Assembly (NCBI GenBank): GCA_039978075.1 | Contig: JBDWCA010000011.1 | Span: 248,001 to 312,000, forward strand | DNA from: Anderseniella sp039978075 | Lineage (GTDB): Bacteria > Pseudomonadota > Alphaproteobacteria > Rhizobiales > Aestuariivirgaceae | Length of the DNA stretch: 64,000 bases | Direction: 5' to 3' | In this document: positions 8,654 through 17,013 of the stretch, piece after piece | Layout: each line of letters begins with the position of its first letter | Numbering within the stretch: position 1 is the first letter of the stretch | Program-made: the position numbers and the translations under genes | The notes under the pieces: model-generated | The model's input: only the letters and a program-made list of their open reading frames with translations | Databases searched by the model: none | What the model was told of the DNA's origin: nothing

Positions 8654-9355
8654 TCAGTCGTCGGCGGCTGTGCCGACTAGGTCCAGGTGGGCCAGTTCCA
8701 TATGGGCGTTTAGTGCATCAATTGCCGATTTGCTATCACGGTTTATCAGCCCGTCCAATATACCGCGGTGGAACTTGTTGTACTGGCGGATCTTGTCTGG
8801 ACTCAGAACCAGTTCACGCGCTTTTCTCCACTGAGAATGGGTGCGTACTTCATTGATTTGATGATATAATTTCACAATCAGCGGATTGCCCGATGCCTTG
8901 GCCAGTTGGTGGTGGAATTCTGAATCCAGTTTTGTGAATGCATTGCGGTCCTGCTCGGTTGCCTCGAGCTGGGTCAGCAGGGCCTGCATCTTCTCGATGT
9001 CCCGCCCGGTCGCGTGAACAACCGCCAGCCGTGTCATCTGTCGTTCGAAGCCGATGCGAGCGTCAATCAACTGCAGCGGGCTGATCTGCTCGACGACGTT
9101 TTCGGTCTCAAGATCAGCCGGACCGGCGTAATTCACAAAAGTGCCGCTTCCCACTTTCCGAACCACCAGACCGGCTTCTTCAAGATTGTCGAGCGCCTTC
9201 CTGATCGTATTGCGGGACGCCGAATAGGTATCCGAAAGGTCCCGTTCCGGCGGCAATTGGTCCCCGTCATGATATCTGCCTGTTTCGATGGCCTTGCGCA
9301 GTTCCGAAGTTATGGATCTGGCTCCTCGGGCGCTCTTGTGTTCTATCGAAATCAT
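8654..9355 (-). CDS. GntR-family (FadR/FCD type) transcriptional regulator
   Basis: This 233-residue protein has an N-terminal winged helix (LPPERDLSDTYSASRNTIRKALDNLEEAGLV, residues about 35-65). An all-helical FCD effector domain with conserved histidines (EFHHQLAKASGNP, FHRGILDGL) follows. FCD domains usually bind a metal and a small carboxylate ligand. The gene is convergent with the amidase and divergent from the ligase cluster. Phased ATTGGT repeats in front of both make it their likely regulator. Confidence 0.85.
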   Translation of the reverse strand: MISIEHKSARGARSITSELRKAIETGRYHDGDQLPPERDLSDTYSASRNTIRKALDNLEEAGLVVRKVGSGTFVNYAGPADLETENVVEQISPLQLIDARIGFERQMTRLAVVHATGRDIEKMQALLTQLEATEQDRNAFTKLDSEFHHQLAKASGNPLIVKLYHQINEVRTHSQWRKARELVLSPDKIRQYNKFHRGILDGLINRDSKSAIDALNAHMELAHLDLVGTAADD

Positions 9356-9686
9356 TCGTTTTGCCTTGCAGTAATATCTGCGACCCGGTGCTTCAGTTGC
9401 AGTACATATAAGAACAGATGTTATAAATTACCATATATATCAATTTGTTGCCGGTCATTGTTGAATCAATTTCATTTCTTTGCCCGCCCCGGCGTTTGAA
9501 GAGGCTACACACAGATAGCGTGGTTTTGGCAACTCTTCTTAGCACATTGCTGCGATGGATTCAGGCGCTGCTGTGGAAAATTTTTACGCGAAAAAGCAAT
9601 GTGGTTCATTTTGTAGGTTGTCAAAATTGGTATAGCATTGGTATGGTATTGGTCAATTTGGTGCGTAAGCAGGGAGAAACCGTTCA
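9356..9686. promoter_or_regulatory. Divergent promoter region gntR / glutamine-synthetase-like ligase
   Basis: These 331 bases contain no credible gene. The left part is AT-rich (around 9410-9445) and presumably holds the gntR promoter. The right part holds the three-copy operator array at 9626-9655 and a possible promoter for the ligase gene: -35 TTGTCA at 9618-9623 and -10 TATGGT at 9642-9647 with an 18-base spacer. The array covers the spacer and -10, as expected for repression. Confidence 0.5.
9626..9655 (+). promoter_or_regulatory. Putative GntR operator array, three ATTGGT repeats with 11-bp period
   Basis: ATTGGTAT starts at 9626 and 9637 and ATTGGTCA starts at 9648, so three copies lie on the same face of the helix. 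FadR-type GntR sites are normally inverted repeats; this direct-repeat arrangement is unusual. The array ends 31 bases before the ligase start. Confidence 0.55.
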
Positions 9687-11165
9687 ATGGCAATGGATAT
9701 CGAAAATTTCGTTGATGCGCCGGGCAGAGCCGAAAAGGTCAAGGAAGTCCGGAAAATGATTGATGAGCTGGGGATTGAATATCTCTACCTTCAGTTTGTC
9801 TCGGTCACCGGCAAGATAATGGGCAAGGGCATTCCTGCAGATCACTGGGAAGCAGTTGCCAAGAAGGGCTTCCAGCTCGTCTATGGCGCGACCATGAACC
9901 TGTTCACCAACCGGGCCGGCGAATATCTCGGTTACGGGCCGGAAGCCGCAGAACTTGTCGGCATTCCCGAGCCTGAGACCTTCATGCAGTTGCCATGGGA
10001 CAAGCGCGTCGGGCGTTTCTATTGCACGCTGTTCCGCAATCGCGAGGAAAAGGAAGATCCAGGCGGATATCTTACGGCGGACTGCCGCGGCAACCTTCGC
10101 CGCCTGCACGACGACTTCAAGAAAAAGCACAATGGCCTCAGCTTGCGTGTCGGCACCGAGCCGGAAATGATGTGGCTCAAGTTCAACGAGGACGGCAAGC
10201 CGGAGCACGGTTATTCCAAGCCTTACTGCTATCATATTGATCAGTTCGAGAGCCTGCGTCCTGTCTATATGAAAGTCATGGAATATTCCCGGGCCATGGG
10301 CCTCGACATGATCCAGGGTGATCATGAAGACGCACCGGGTCAGCTCGAGCTCAACTGGATGTACGACGATGTGTTGCGCAATGCGGATCGGTTGACCACT
10401 TACCGTCAGATTTGTGCCCAGGTCGCACGCGAGTTCGGCATATTCGCCTGCTTCATGACCAAGCCTTTCGAGGGCGTTTCGGCATCTGGTTGTCACCACA
10501 ACATGTCGCTGTGGCATGGCGGCGAGGACGAGTTCTGCCGCACCGGCAATGACCCCAAGGCACTGCCGGGCATGAAAGACAATTACATGTACGTCAAAGG
10601 TGGAGACAACACCTTCATGCCGGACGGCGATGATCCCCAGATGCCGCAAAAGGCCGGTCTGGAAGCAATCGGCGGTATTGTGCATCACTTGCGGGCATTG
10701 ACCGCAATTGGGTCTTCAACCGTGAACTCGTACCGCCGCTTGTGGGATACCGGTTTCTGGGCACCGGTGTTTGCCGACTGGGGTTTCCAGAACCGCACCA
10801 CGGGCTTGCGTGTGTCGGCGCCGGGTCGGTTTGAGTACCGTTCGGTGGACTCAATGGTCAATCCGTATCTCATGGGTGCCTGCATTCTGGCAGCGGCTGA
10901 TGACGGCATCGTCAACAAGCTCGACCCCGGAGAGCCGGAAGAAAGAAACATCTACGATGCCATCAAGGCCGGCAAGGATGTGAAGAAGCTGCCGATGTCA
11001 CTCGGTGAAGCGCTTGAGGCTCTTGAGGCTGATGAAGTTGTGCAGCGTGGCCTGCCCGGTGAAATGTACCGGCTCTACCATGAGTACAAGTCGGATGAGT
11101 GGGGACGCTTTATGTCCTCCGTCACCGATTGGGACAAAGACACCTACATGGAATGCCTGCCGTAA
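9687..11165 (+). CDS. Glutamine synthetase-like gamma-glutamyl-amine ligase (paralogue of GmaS)
   Basis: This 492-residue protein of the glutamine synthetase superfamily retains the catalytic signatures: QGDHEDAPGQLELN, GCHHNMS, NSYRRLW, and the final GRFEYRSVDSMVNPYL. It is longer than the GmaS encoded at 28735-30042 (435 residues) and clearly divergent from it. Members of this branch use ATP to join glutamate to ammonia or an amine. It heads a cluster with three glutamate-synthase-like genes, the same logic as gmaS-mgsABC, so an N-substituted glutamate pathway for a different amine is likely. The ribosome binding site is CAGGGAGAAA. True glutamine synthesis is less likely given the company, but not excluded. 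Confidence 0.75.
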   Translation: MAMDIENFVDAPGRAEKVKEVRKMIDELGIEYLYLQFVSVTGKIMGKGIPADHWEAVAKKGFQLVYGATMNLFTNRAGEYLGYGPEAAELVGIPEPETFMQLPWDKRVGRFYCTLFRNREEKEDPGGYLTADCRGNLRRLHDDFKKKHNGLSLRVGTEPEMMWLKFNEDGKPEHGYSKPYCYHIDQFESLRPVYMKVMEYSRAMGLDMIQGDHEDAPGQLELNWMYDDVLRNADRLTTYRQICAQVAREFGIFACFMTKPFEGVSASGCHHNMSLWHGGEDEFCRTGNDPKALPGMKDNYMYVKGGDNTFMPDGDDPQMPQKAGLEAIGGIVHHLRALTAIGSSTVNSYRRLWDTGFWAPVFADWGFQNRTTGLRVSAPGRFEYRSVDSMVNPYLMGACILAAADDGIVNKLDPGEPEERNIYDAIKAGKDVKKLPMSLGEALEALEADEVVQRGLPGEMYRLYHEYKSDEWGRFMSSVTDWDKDTYMECLP

Positions 11166-11241
11166 CCAGCGGCCTTTTCGACGACTGAAATCCGGCGGGT
11201 AACGGCCCGCCGGCAAACCACTTAACAGGAGAGATATGCCC

Positions 11242-12177
11242 ATGTGCGGAATTGCAGGGCTGATACACCGGAAGGGCACCAGCAATGTTGGTCAGGAAAT
11301 GACCAGCATGTTGCAGGCTCTGAAACACCGGGGGCCGGATTCAACCGGGTTTGCCATTTACGGCGAACCTGAGGAAAACACATTTGTCTTGCGCTTCAAG
11401 GTCGCCGAGCAGGAAGACCTGCATGGCGCGCTCAAGATTCACGAGGAAATCAAGCGCCGCAAGGATGCTGTCGACGAAACCCTGAAAGCGCTTGGCGTGA
11501 CAGTCAAAGAGCTTGATGAGGCCACTGAATACGCGTTTCGCTACGAGATCCAGTATGACGGCGACATGAAACTGCTGTCCGATCATATCGAGGATATTGA
11601 GGGGGCGGAAATCCTGTCGATTGGCTCGGCACTGGAACTGATCAAGGACCTGGGTGATGCCGGTGTGGTGTCAGGCGCCTATGGGCTGGGAGAGTTTACC
11701 GGCACCCATGGTATCGGGCACACCCGCATGGCTACCGAGTCAGATGTCGATATCCGCTCGGCTCACCCGTACTGGGCCTACCCATACAGCGACATCGCGG
11801 TGGTGCATAACGGCCAGATCACCAACTACTGGCTGATGCGCCGGCAGCTTGAGCGTGAAGGACAGCGCTTCGTGTCCAACTGTGATTCCGAATTGCTGGC
11901 GGTTTATGTCGCCACCAGTCTGGAAAAGGGAATGACACTGGAAGAAACGCTGAAGAAATCCATTGAAGAGATCGACGGCGTGTTCACCTACCTGGTGACC
12001 ACCAAGGATCAGTTGGGCATGGCCAAGGACTCCATGGCAGCCAAACCAATGGTGCTTTACGAAACCGATGACATGGTTGCGCTTGCGTCAGAGGAAGTCG
12101 CGATCCGGGCAATTGTTCCCCACGAAATAGATACATGGGACCCTTATGACGAGGAGGTAAGAGTATGGCAGGCGTAG
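11242..12177 (+). CDS. Class II glutamine amidotransferase-like subunit (MgsA/GlxB paralogue)
   Basis: The start at 11242 is preferred over 11236 because it gives MCGIAGL, which exposes the N-terminal nucleophile cysteine after Met removal, and it sits 8 bases from AGGAGAG. The Ntn hydrolase core shows GHTRMATES, NGQITNYW and SNCDSELLA. At about 311 residues it is slightly longer than MgsA (298), with a central helical insertion (roughly residues 60-115) rich in K and E. It should release ammonia, or an amine from a gamma-glutamyl amide, for the partner FMN subunit. Its end overlaps the next gene by 13 bases. Confidence 0.82.
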   Translation: MCGIAGLIHRKGTSNVGQEMTSMLQALKHRGPDSTGFAIYGEPEENTFVLRFKVAEQEDLHGALKIHEEIKRRKDAVDETLKALGVTVKELDEATEYAFRYEIQYDGDMKLLSDHIEDIEGAEILSIGSALELIKDLGDAGVVSGAYGLGEFTGTHGIGHTRMATESDVDIRSAHPYWAYPYSDIAVVHNGQITNYWLMRRQLEREGQRFVSNCDSELLAVYVATSLEKGMTLEETLKKSIEEIDGVFTYLVTTKDQLGMAKDSMAAKPMVLYETDDMVALASEEVAIRAIVPHEIDTWDPYDEEVRVWQA

Positions 12178-13013
12178 ATGCTTCAAGCCACGCTGGCGAA
12201 GAAATGGGCCTTCATACGGAGCCGCTCAAGGGCCGTGACATCAAGACCATGTTCTCGCTGGAGAATGAAGGCGGATATGCCTATGCATTTGCGCCGGATG
12301 TGGATTTCAACAAGCGCGGGTCGGTTGATTGCCAGGACAAGGAAGCGACCGAGATCAACAATGAAATCCGCGACCTGATAAAATCAGGTCACGGCACCAT
12401 TGTCCTTGAAAACCCCGGCGCCAAGCATTCGATTATCGTCGGTATTCTGCACCGGATGAATTTCATCGTGAACGGCTCTCTCGGTTATTTTGGCTGTGGT
12501 CTGCTCGACGGTCCGATGGTGCGGATTTCCGGCCGTGTCGGCTGGTCGTTTGCCGAAAACATGATGGCTGGTGTCTGCGTTGTTGAAAAGAACGCCGGTT
12601 CGACATTCGGTGCGGCCATTCGCGGCGGCGATCTTGTCTGCAAGGGCTCGGTCGGGTCCCGAACCGGTATTGACCAGAAAGGCGGTACCATTCTGGTTGG
12701 CGGTGACACAGGGGCTTTCTCCGGCTTCATGATGCAGCGCGGCCGCATGGTTGTGTGCGGCAATGCCGGCAAGAACCTCGGCGACAGCATGTATGACGGC
12801 ACCATTTTTATCGGTGGTGAAATCCAGGATCTGGGTGTGGACGCGGTTCCTGCTGAATTGACCGATCTGGATAAGGCATGGCTGACCCGCAAGCTGACGC
12901 AATACGAAATGATGCCTGACAAGGGCGTAGACCATTTCACCAAGATCGTCGCCGGCAAGCAGCTGTGGAGTTACGACAACCTCGAACCGTCGGAGAAAAA
13001 GCTGGTCCTTTAA
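12165..13013 (+). CDS. GXGXG-domain glutamate synthase-like subunit (MgsB/GlxC paralogue)
   Basis: This 282-residue protein consists mainly of the right-handed beta-helix seen at the C-terminus of the glutamate synthase large chain. It has repeated G-x-x-G-x-x-x-G turns between residues about 100 and 225 (for example GRVGWSFAENMMAG and GDTGAFSGFMMQRG). It has an N-terminal extension of about 50 residues and a longer C-terminal tail than MgsB (227 residues). A strong GAGGAGGT site at 12151 fixes the start inside the previous gene. The domain is structural and links the amidotransferase to the FMN barrel. Confidence 0.82.
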   Translation: MAGVDASSHAGEEMGLHTEPLKGRDIKTMFSLENEGGYAYAFAPDVDFNKRGSVDCQDKEATEINNEIRDLIKSGHGTIVLENPGAKHSIIVGILHRMNFIVNGSLGYFGCGLLDGPMVRISGRVGWSFAENMMAGVCVVEKNAGSTFGAAIRGGDLVCKGSVGSRTGIDQKGGTILVGGDTGAFSGFMMQRGRMVVCGNAGKNLGDSMYDGTIFIGGEIQDLGVDAVPAELTDLDKAWLTRKLTQYEMMPDKGVDHFTKIVAGKQLWSYDNLEPSEKKLVL

Positions 13014-13057
13014 GGGATCGGGCTTTCAGGCTCCAACAATATGAGAAAGTGAATTCA

Positions 13058-14431
13058 ATGACTGGCAAGACCAAAAAAGAGACCGGCCATTCCAAGTTGC
13101 AGGTCGAGAAGAAATACAAGCTCGGCAATTCGTTTGTGTTCCCGCCGGAGGTGGTGAACGACATTCACATCAAGTCCGAACTTGGCCGTTACCGCATGCG
13201 CGGGTTTTCGTTGTTCAAGAAAATTCCCCACTGGGATGATCTGACGTTCCTTCCCGGCACGCTGACCCGCTTCGTGATCGAGGGGTATCGGGAAAAATGC
13301 CTGACCAAGACCATTATCGGCCCACGCGCGAAACGGCCGATTGAACTCGACATTCCGATCTACATCACCGGCATGAGTTTTGGTGCTTTGTCATTCGAGG
13401 CCAAAACCGCGCTGGCACGCGGCGCTACCATGGCCGGCACGGCAACGTGTTCGGGCGAGGGCGGTATGATCCCGGATGAACGTCGCTATTCGTCAAAGTG
13501 GTTCTACCAGTGTATTCAGTCGCGCTACGGGTTTAACCCGCACCATCTGCAACTGGCCGATGGCTGTGAATTCTTCATCGGGCAGGGTTGTAAAGTTGGT
13601 CTCGGCGGTCACCTGATGGGCCAGAAGGTAACCGACCAGGTTGCCGAAATGCGTTCTCTGCCTGCCGGTATCGATCAGCGCTCACCCGCGCGTCACCCGG
13701 ACTGGCTGGGGCCGGACGATCTGGCGCTGAAGATCCAGGAAATCCGCGAAGCCACCGACTGGCAGATCCCGATCCAGCTCAAGCTGGGCGCAGCACGTGT
13801 TTACGATGATGTGCGCATGGCGGCAAAGTGTGATCCGGATTCGATCTACATCGACGGCATGGAAGGCGGCACCGGCGCGGGTCCGCATCTTGCCACCGAA
13901 GAAACCGGCGTGCCCGGCATGGCGGCAATCCGCCAGGCGCGGCGCGCAATCGACGATATCGGCAAGCGCGGCGAGATAACGCTGGTTTATGCCGGTGGTA
14001 TCCGCAATGGCGGTGACGTTGCCAAGGCGCTGGCTCTGGGAGCCGATGCCATCGCAATCGGTCATTCCGCCATGATGGCGCTGAACTGCAACAAGGATAT
14101 TGACGAGGCCGACTACCCATCAGAAATGGGTGTGGAAGCAGGCGAGTGTTACCACTGCCATACCGGGCGTTGCCCGGTCGGCGTGGCCACACAGGATCCG
14201 ATGTTGCGCAAGCGTCTCGACCCGGATGAAGCAGCAGAACGTGTTTACAACTTCCTGCATACCCTGACCATGGAAGCCCAGATGATGGCGCGTGCCTGCG
14301 GCAAGACCAATATCCACAGTCTGGAGCCTGAAGATCTGGCTGCGCTGACCATGGAAGCCTCGGCAATCGCCCAGGTGCCGCTTGCCGGCACCGACTTTAC
14401 GGTCGGCGTAGACGACTATCACCATATTTAG
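13058..14431 (+). CDS. FMN-binding glutamate synthase-like subunit (MgsC/GlxD paralogue) with retained Fe-S cysteines
   Basis: The start at 13058 (MTGKTKKE) is chosen because the upstream in-frame extension runs into the preceding gene. The 457-residue protein is a glutamate synthase alpha/beta barrel, with GMSFGALSFEAKTALARGA, DGMEGGTGAGP and ADAIAIGHSAMMA marking the FMN and 2-oxoglutarate site. A three-cysteine segment CYHCHTGRCPVG around residues 365-380 matches the region that binds the 3Fe-4S cluster in authentic glutamate synthases. The MgsC encoded at 30091-31440 has lost all three. This subunit would reductively transfer the amine to a 2-oxo acid. Confidence 0.83.
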   Translation: MTGKTKKETGHSKLQVEKKYKLGNSFVFPPEVVNDIHIKSELGRYRMRGFSLFKKIPHWDDLTFLPGTLTRFVIEGYREKCLTKTIIGPRAKRPIELDIPIYITGMSFGALSFEAKTALARGATMAGTATCSGEGGMIPDERRYSSKWFYQCIQSRYGFNPHHLQLADGCEFFIGQGCKVGLGGHLMGQKVTDQVAEMRSLPAGIDQRSPARHPDWLGPDDLALKIQEIREATDWQIPIQLKLGAARVYDDVRMAAKCDPDSIYIDGMEGGTGAGPHLATEETGVPGMAAIRQARRAIDDIGKRGEITLVYAGGIRNGGDVAKALALGADAIAIGHSAMMALNCNKDIDEADYPSEMGVEAGECYHCHTGRCPVGVATQDPMLRKRLDPDEAAERVYNFLHTLTMEAQMMARACGKTNIHSLEPEDLAALTMEASAIAQVPLAGTDFTVGVDDYHHI

Positions 14432-14443
14432 GGAGGACACGAG

Positions 14444-14854
14444 ATGGCTGGAACAAGTTACAAAGGCGCCGAGATCGGAGATGTCGATCACTTCCTCAAA
14501 GGTGGTGGCATTGATTCAGAACGCGAGCAGGTCATCGGACAGCACATCGGCTATCGCTATGATGTGAACCTGCTGCCTGACTATGATCGCATTACCGATT
14601 TTCTGAAGGGCTACATCGAGTTCATGGGCTGGGAAGACCTCAACTGGCTGGAAGATGTTCACATGGGATATGACGACGGCAAACCCGCCGTTTTTGACCG
14701 CAACATCAATGGCTGGGTGGCGATCCCCGACAGCTACGACCTGCCGGACAACCAGCAGGATCGCGACATGATCGCCCGTGAACTTCTAATCAAGTTCCAG
14801 ATGTCGCCGGATCATCCCATGGTGGTCCTGAACAAGGCCTACCGGAAGTTCTAA
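14444..14854 (+). CDS. Small acidic protein of unknown function, last gene of the ligase/synthase operon
   Basis: The product has 136 residues, is acidic and soluble, and has no signal peptide or membrane segment. I do not recognise the family. Notable stretches are FLKGYIEFMGWEDLNWLED and the tail PDHPMVVLNKAYRKF. A GGGAGG site lies in the 12 bases between it and the FMN subunit, and a terminator follows directly, so it belongs to the same operon. The mgsABC-gmaS operon has no equivalent, which makes it a marker for this variant system. Confidence 0.7.
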   Translation: MAGTSYKGAEIGDVDHFLKGGGIDSEREQVIGQHIGYRYDVNLLPDYDRITDFLKGYIEFMGWEDLNWLEDVHMGYDDGKPAVFDRNINGWVAIPDSYDLPDNQQDRDMIARELLIKFQMSPDHPMVVLNKAYRKF

Positions 14855-14872
14855 GCGGTAGCTGATCAGAAT

Positions 14873-14910
14873 AATGCCCCGCCGGATTTCAGATCGGCGG
14901 GGCATTTTTT
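14873..14910 (+). terminator. Rho-independent terminator of the ligase/synthase operon
   Basis: A 12-bp perfect stem (14873-14884 with 14895-14906, core GCCCCGCCG/CGGCGGGGC) has a 10-base loop and ends in TTTTTT. It lies 18 bases after the stop of the small acidic protein gene. Confidence 0.9.
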
Positions 14911-14929
14911 AAAGACAGGGAGCGTTGCA

Positions 14930-15307
14930 ATGGCCCGTTCGAAAATTGAACTGTTCAATCTGGACAGTGAGGAGGGCGGCATGTTCCGTCAACTTGCAGA
15001 CGGCATGACAACAACCATTTTTCCAGGTGAGAACGCAATGCTGTCGGTGGTGCGCATTGATCCTCACGCCATGGGAGAAATGCACAAGCACCCTGAAGAA
15101 CAATGGGGCGTCATGCTGTCGGGATCGGCAACCCGTTTTCAGGACGATGAGGAGTTCCAGATCAGCAAAGGCGACATCTGGCGCACACCGCCCAACGCAC
15201 TGCACACCATGAAGGCCGGGCCGGACGGGGCCGTGGTGCTGGATATCTTTTCGCCGGTGCGCAAGGAGTACCTGTCGCCCGGTGTGGGATTTTCAGCGAG
15301 CAACTAG
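14930..15307 (+). CDS. Small cupin-domain protein
   Basis: This single-domain 125-residue cupin has motif 1 as PHAMGEMHKHPEEQWGVMLSG and motif 2 as GDIWRTPPNALHTM, giving the metal ligands His-His-Glu and His. Such proteins are sugar- or amine-acid-binding sensors, isomerases or dioxygenases, and the reaction cannot be told from sequence. It follows the terminator of the preceding operon by 19 bases with its own GGGAG site. It may be transcribed by read-through or from a promoter I could not place. Confidence 0.75.
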   Translation: MARSKIELFNLDSEEGGMFRQLADGMTTTIFPGENAMLSVVRIDPHAMGEMHKHPEEQWGVMLSGSATRFQDDEEFQISKGDIWRTPPNALHTMKAGPDGAVVLDIFSPVRKEYLSPGVGFSASN

Positions 15308-15330
15308 AACATGCCGCCGATTTGACGGTC

Positions 15331-15963
15331 TTAGGGTTTCAGGGTTGCCAGCTTGGCCCCAAAGCCGATGAAGACAACCCCCGTGATACCCTTGAGCCAT
15401 CTCTGAAACACGTTGTTGCGCGCAGCTTTCGTCAAGCGTGAAAACAGCACGACCATGGCAGAAAACCATAGCAGGTTGAGCATGGAGTGAACGAACACGA
15501 GAATGAACGATGCGCCGACCGCTCCATGTGTCAGTGTGATGAACTGCGGAAATGCCGCCAGATAAAACATTGAGACTTTCGGGTTCAGGGCGTTGGTCAG
15601 AAACCCTTCAGCAAATGCCTTCAAAAGTGTTCTCTGCCTCCTGGCTGGCGCAATATTTTGTGGTGTCGGAAACCCGTACCATGCATCCCGCAGAGCCTTG
15701 ACGCCTATCCAGCACAGGTAGGCCGCACCCAGCATTTTCACGATGAAAAATGCCTGTGCCGACTGAACCAGAATTATCGAAATGCCAAGGATGGACAGCG
15801 CGCCGTGAACGTAGAATGCGGCCACGAATCCGGCCACATTTGCAAACCCGGCGGTTTTGCCGGATGTTGGGACGGTCTTGGCTATCAGCACACCGTTCGG
15901 GCCAGGAGACATAACAAGAAGTGCGGCGATAAAGGTAAAACTGAGGAGCGTTGCAAATTCCAT
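15331..15963 (-). CDS. LysE-family amino acid exporter
   Basis: The start at 15963 (MEFATLLSFTFIAALL) was chosen because the first membrane helix begins there and AGAAAG precedes it; a longer frame adds 57 unlike residues. The 210-residue protein has six predicted membrane helices and the family signature SPGPNGVLIAKT near residue 20. LysE/RhtB proteins export amino acids or their derivatives. Its neighbours do not reveal the substrate. Confidence 0.85.
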   Translation of the reverse strand: MEFATLLSFTFIAALLVMSPGPNGVLIAKTVPTSGKTAGFANVAGFVAAFYVHGALSILGISIILVQSAQAFFIVKMLGAAYLCWIGVKALRDAWYGFPTPQNIAPARRQRTLLKAFAEGFLTNALNPKVSMFYLAAFPQFITLTHGAVGASFILVFVHSMLNLLWFSAMVVLFSRLTKAARNNVFQRWLKGITGVVFIGFGAKLATLKP

Positions 15964-16088
15964 ACTGGTCACTTTCTGAAGTTGATTGTCAGTATTAGTC
16001 GCAAAATCATCTTCCTTGCAACGGTTGACCGGCACCTGATTTTTGGCAGCCAACTGAAACATGAAGCGCAGGAAGCGCGTACAGCATG

Positions 16089-16943
16089 TCAGGTCACCGG
16101 GTTGCACCGTTCGGCCCGGAAACGATCCGCCCATTCACGGCTCTCTTTGTCCGCTAATTTGGCTGTCCTGGGTTTCACGGTCTCTGCGATAGTCTTGTCC
16201 TGGCCGAGGGCTGTCAGGATGAGTGCCAATGCGGTCTGCGGATCGGACGAAAGCATTTCGTAGGTGATGTTGACCGGAACCACGTCTTGCCGGGTAAACC
16301 AGCCCGCCCACGCTGCATCATGGTCTTCCAGTTCTTTTACAAGTTTTGAGAGCTCATGAGCATCGTAGCTTGGAGCTTGTCCGGACTTGACCCGCTCACG
16401 TTCAGTGCCGTCCGCATCCACGTGCCACAAACCGGTCTGTTCTGCCTTCCTGCGTGAAACCGCCTGGGCAACCTTGTCGTTTCGCGACAGATGCACGTAG
16501 ACGGGATGTCCGAATGCCGATCGGAAACGGGCACTGTCACCGGTCTGTCCCGGGAACAAATCCGCAAGCCTGGCCGACACGTCAGCGAGGCTTTCCCACA
16601 TCAAACGCATGCCAAACAGTTCAGTTGGACCGGTTCCATATTTCAGAACGGCTTCAAGATAAGTGAGATCGAATGTCTGGTGATCTTGCCATTCTTCGAC
16701 CGGCACATTGAACTCCTTCGCCCAGTCCGCAAAGTCCTGGCGCCGGAAGAAGGAGTGAGGGTTTCCGGCCACGCCGGTGTCATGCAGAAGGTCGCACAGC
16801 AATGTACTGCCGCTCCGTGGCGTCGCACAGATGATATACGACGTCGCCTGAACGTTCGCTGTCACCTGCATCGCCTTAGTAACCTCATTGCACGCAACGG
16901 ATGGTTGCGCTGAAACGAAAACATCATCACCTGGTCGCGTCAA
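16089..16943 (-). CDS. Stf0-type sulfotransferase
   Basis: The protein has 284 residues, or 260 if translation begins at the internal Met at 16871. The 5'-phosphosulfate loop TPRSGSTLLCDLL and a 3'-phosphate motif (HLSRNDKVAQAVSRRKAEQTGLWH) with a serine/arginine pair identify a PAPS-dependent sulfotransferase close to the trehalose 2-sulfotransferase (Stf0) family. The acceptor is unknown; in proteobacteria these enzymes often modify sugars or lipids. It lies in tandem with the LysE gene, 125 bases upstream of it. Confidence 0.8.
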   Translation of the reverse strand: MTRPGDDVFVSAQPSVACNEVTKAMQVTANVQATSYIICATPRSGSTLLCDLLHDTGVAGNPHSFFRRQDFADWAKEFNVPVEEWQDHQTFDLTYLEAVLKYGTGPTELFGMRLMWESLADVSARLADLFPGQTGDSARFRSAFGHPVYVHLSRNDKVAQAVSRRKAEQTGLWHVDADGTERERVKSGQAPSYDAHELSKLVKELEDHDAAWAGWFTRQDVVPVNITYEMLSSDPQTALALILTALGQDKTIAETVKPRTAKLADKESREWADRFRAERCNPVT

Positions 16944-17013
16944 CCGCCCATACAGTCCGGCATGGGCGTCCTGTTGGCCGACAGTGGATGTCTCGCTTCA
17001 GCGCATGTAGGGT

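Noticed and set aside
9684..10688. Long open frame antisense to the glutamine-synthetase-like ligase gene
   Set aside because: It is the complement of a conserved gene with all active-site motifs and has no ribosome site or family signature.
16945..16968. Hairpin CGCCCAT...ATGGGCG as a terminator
   Set aside because: It lies inside the longer 5' form or leader of the sulfotransferase gene, has only 7 bp and lacks a T-run.
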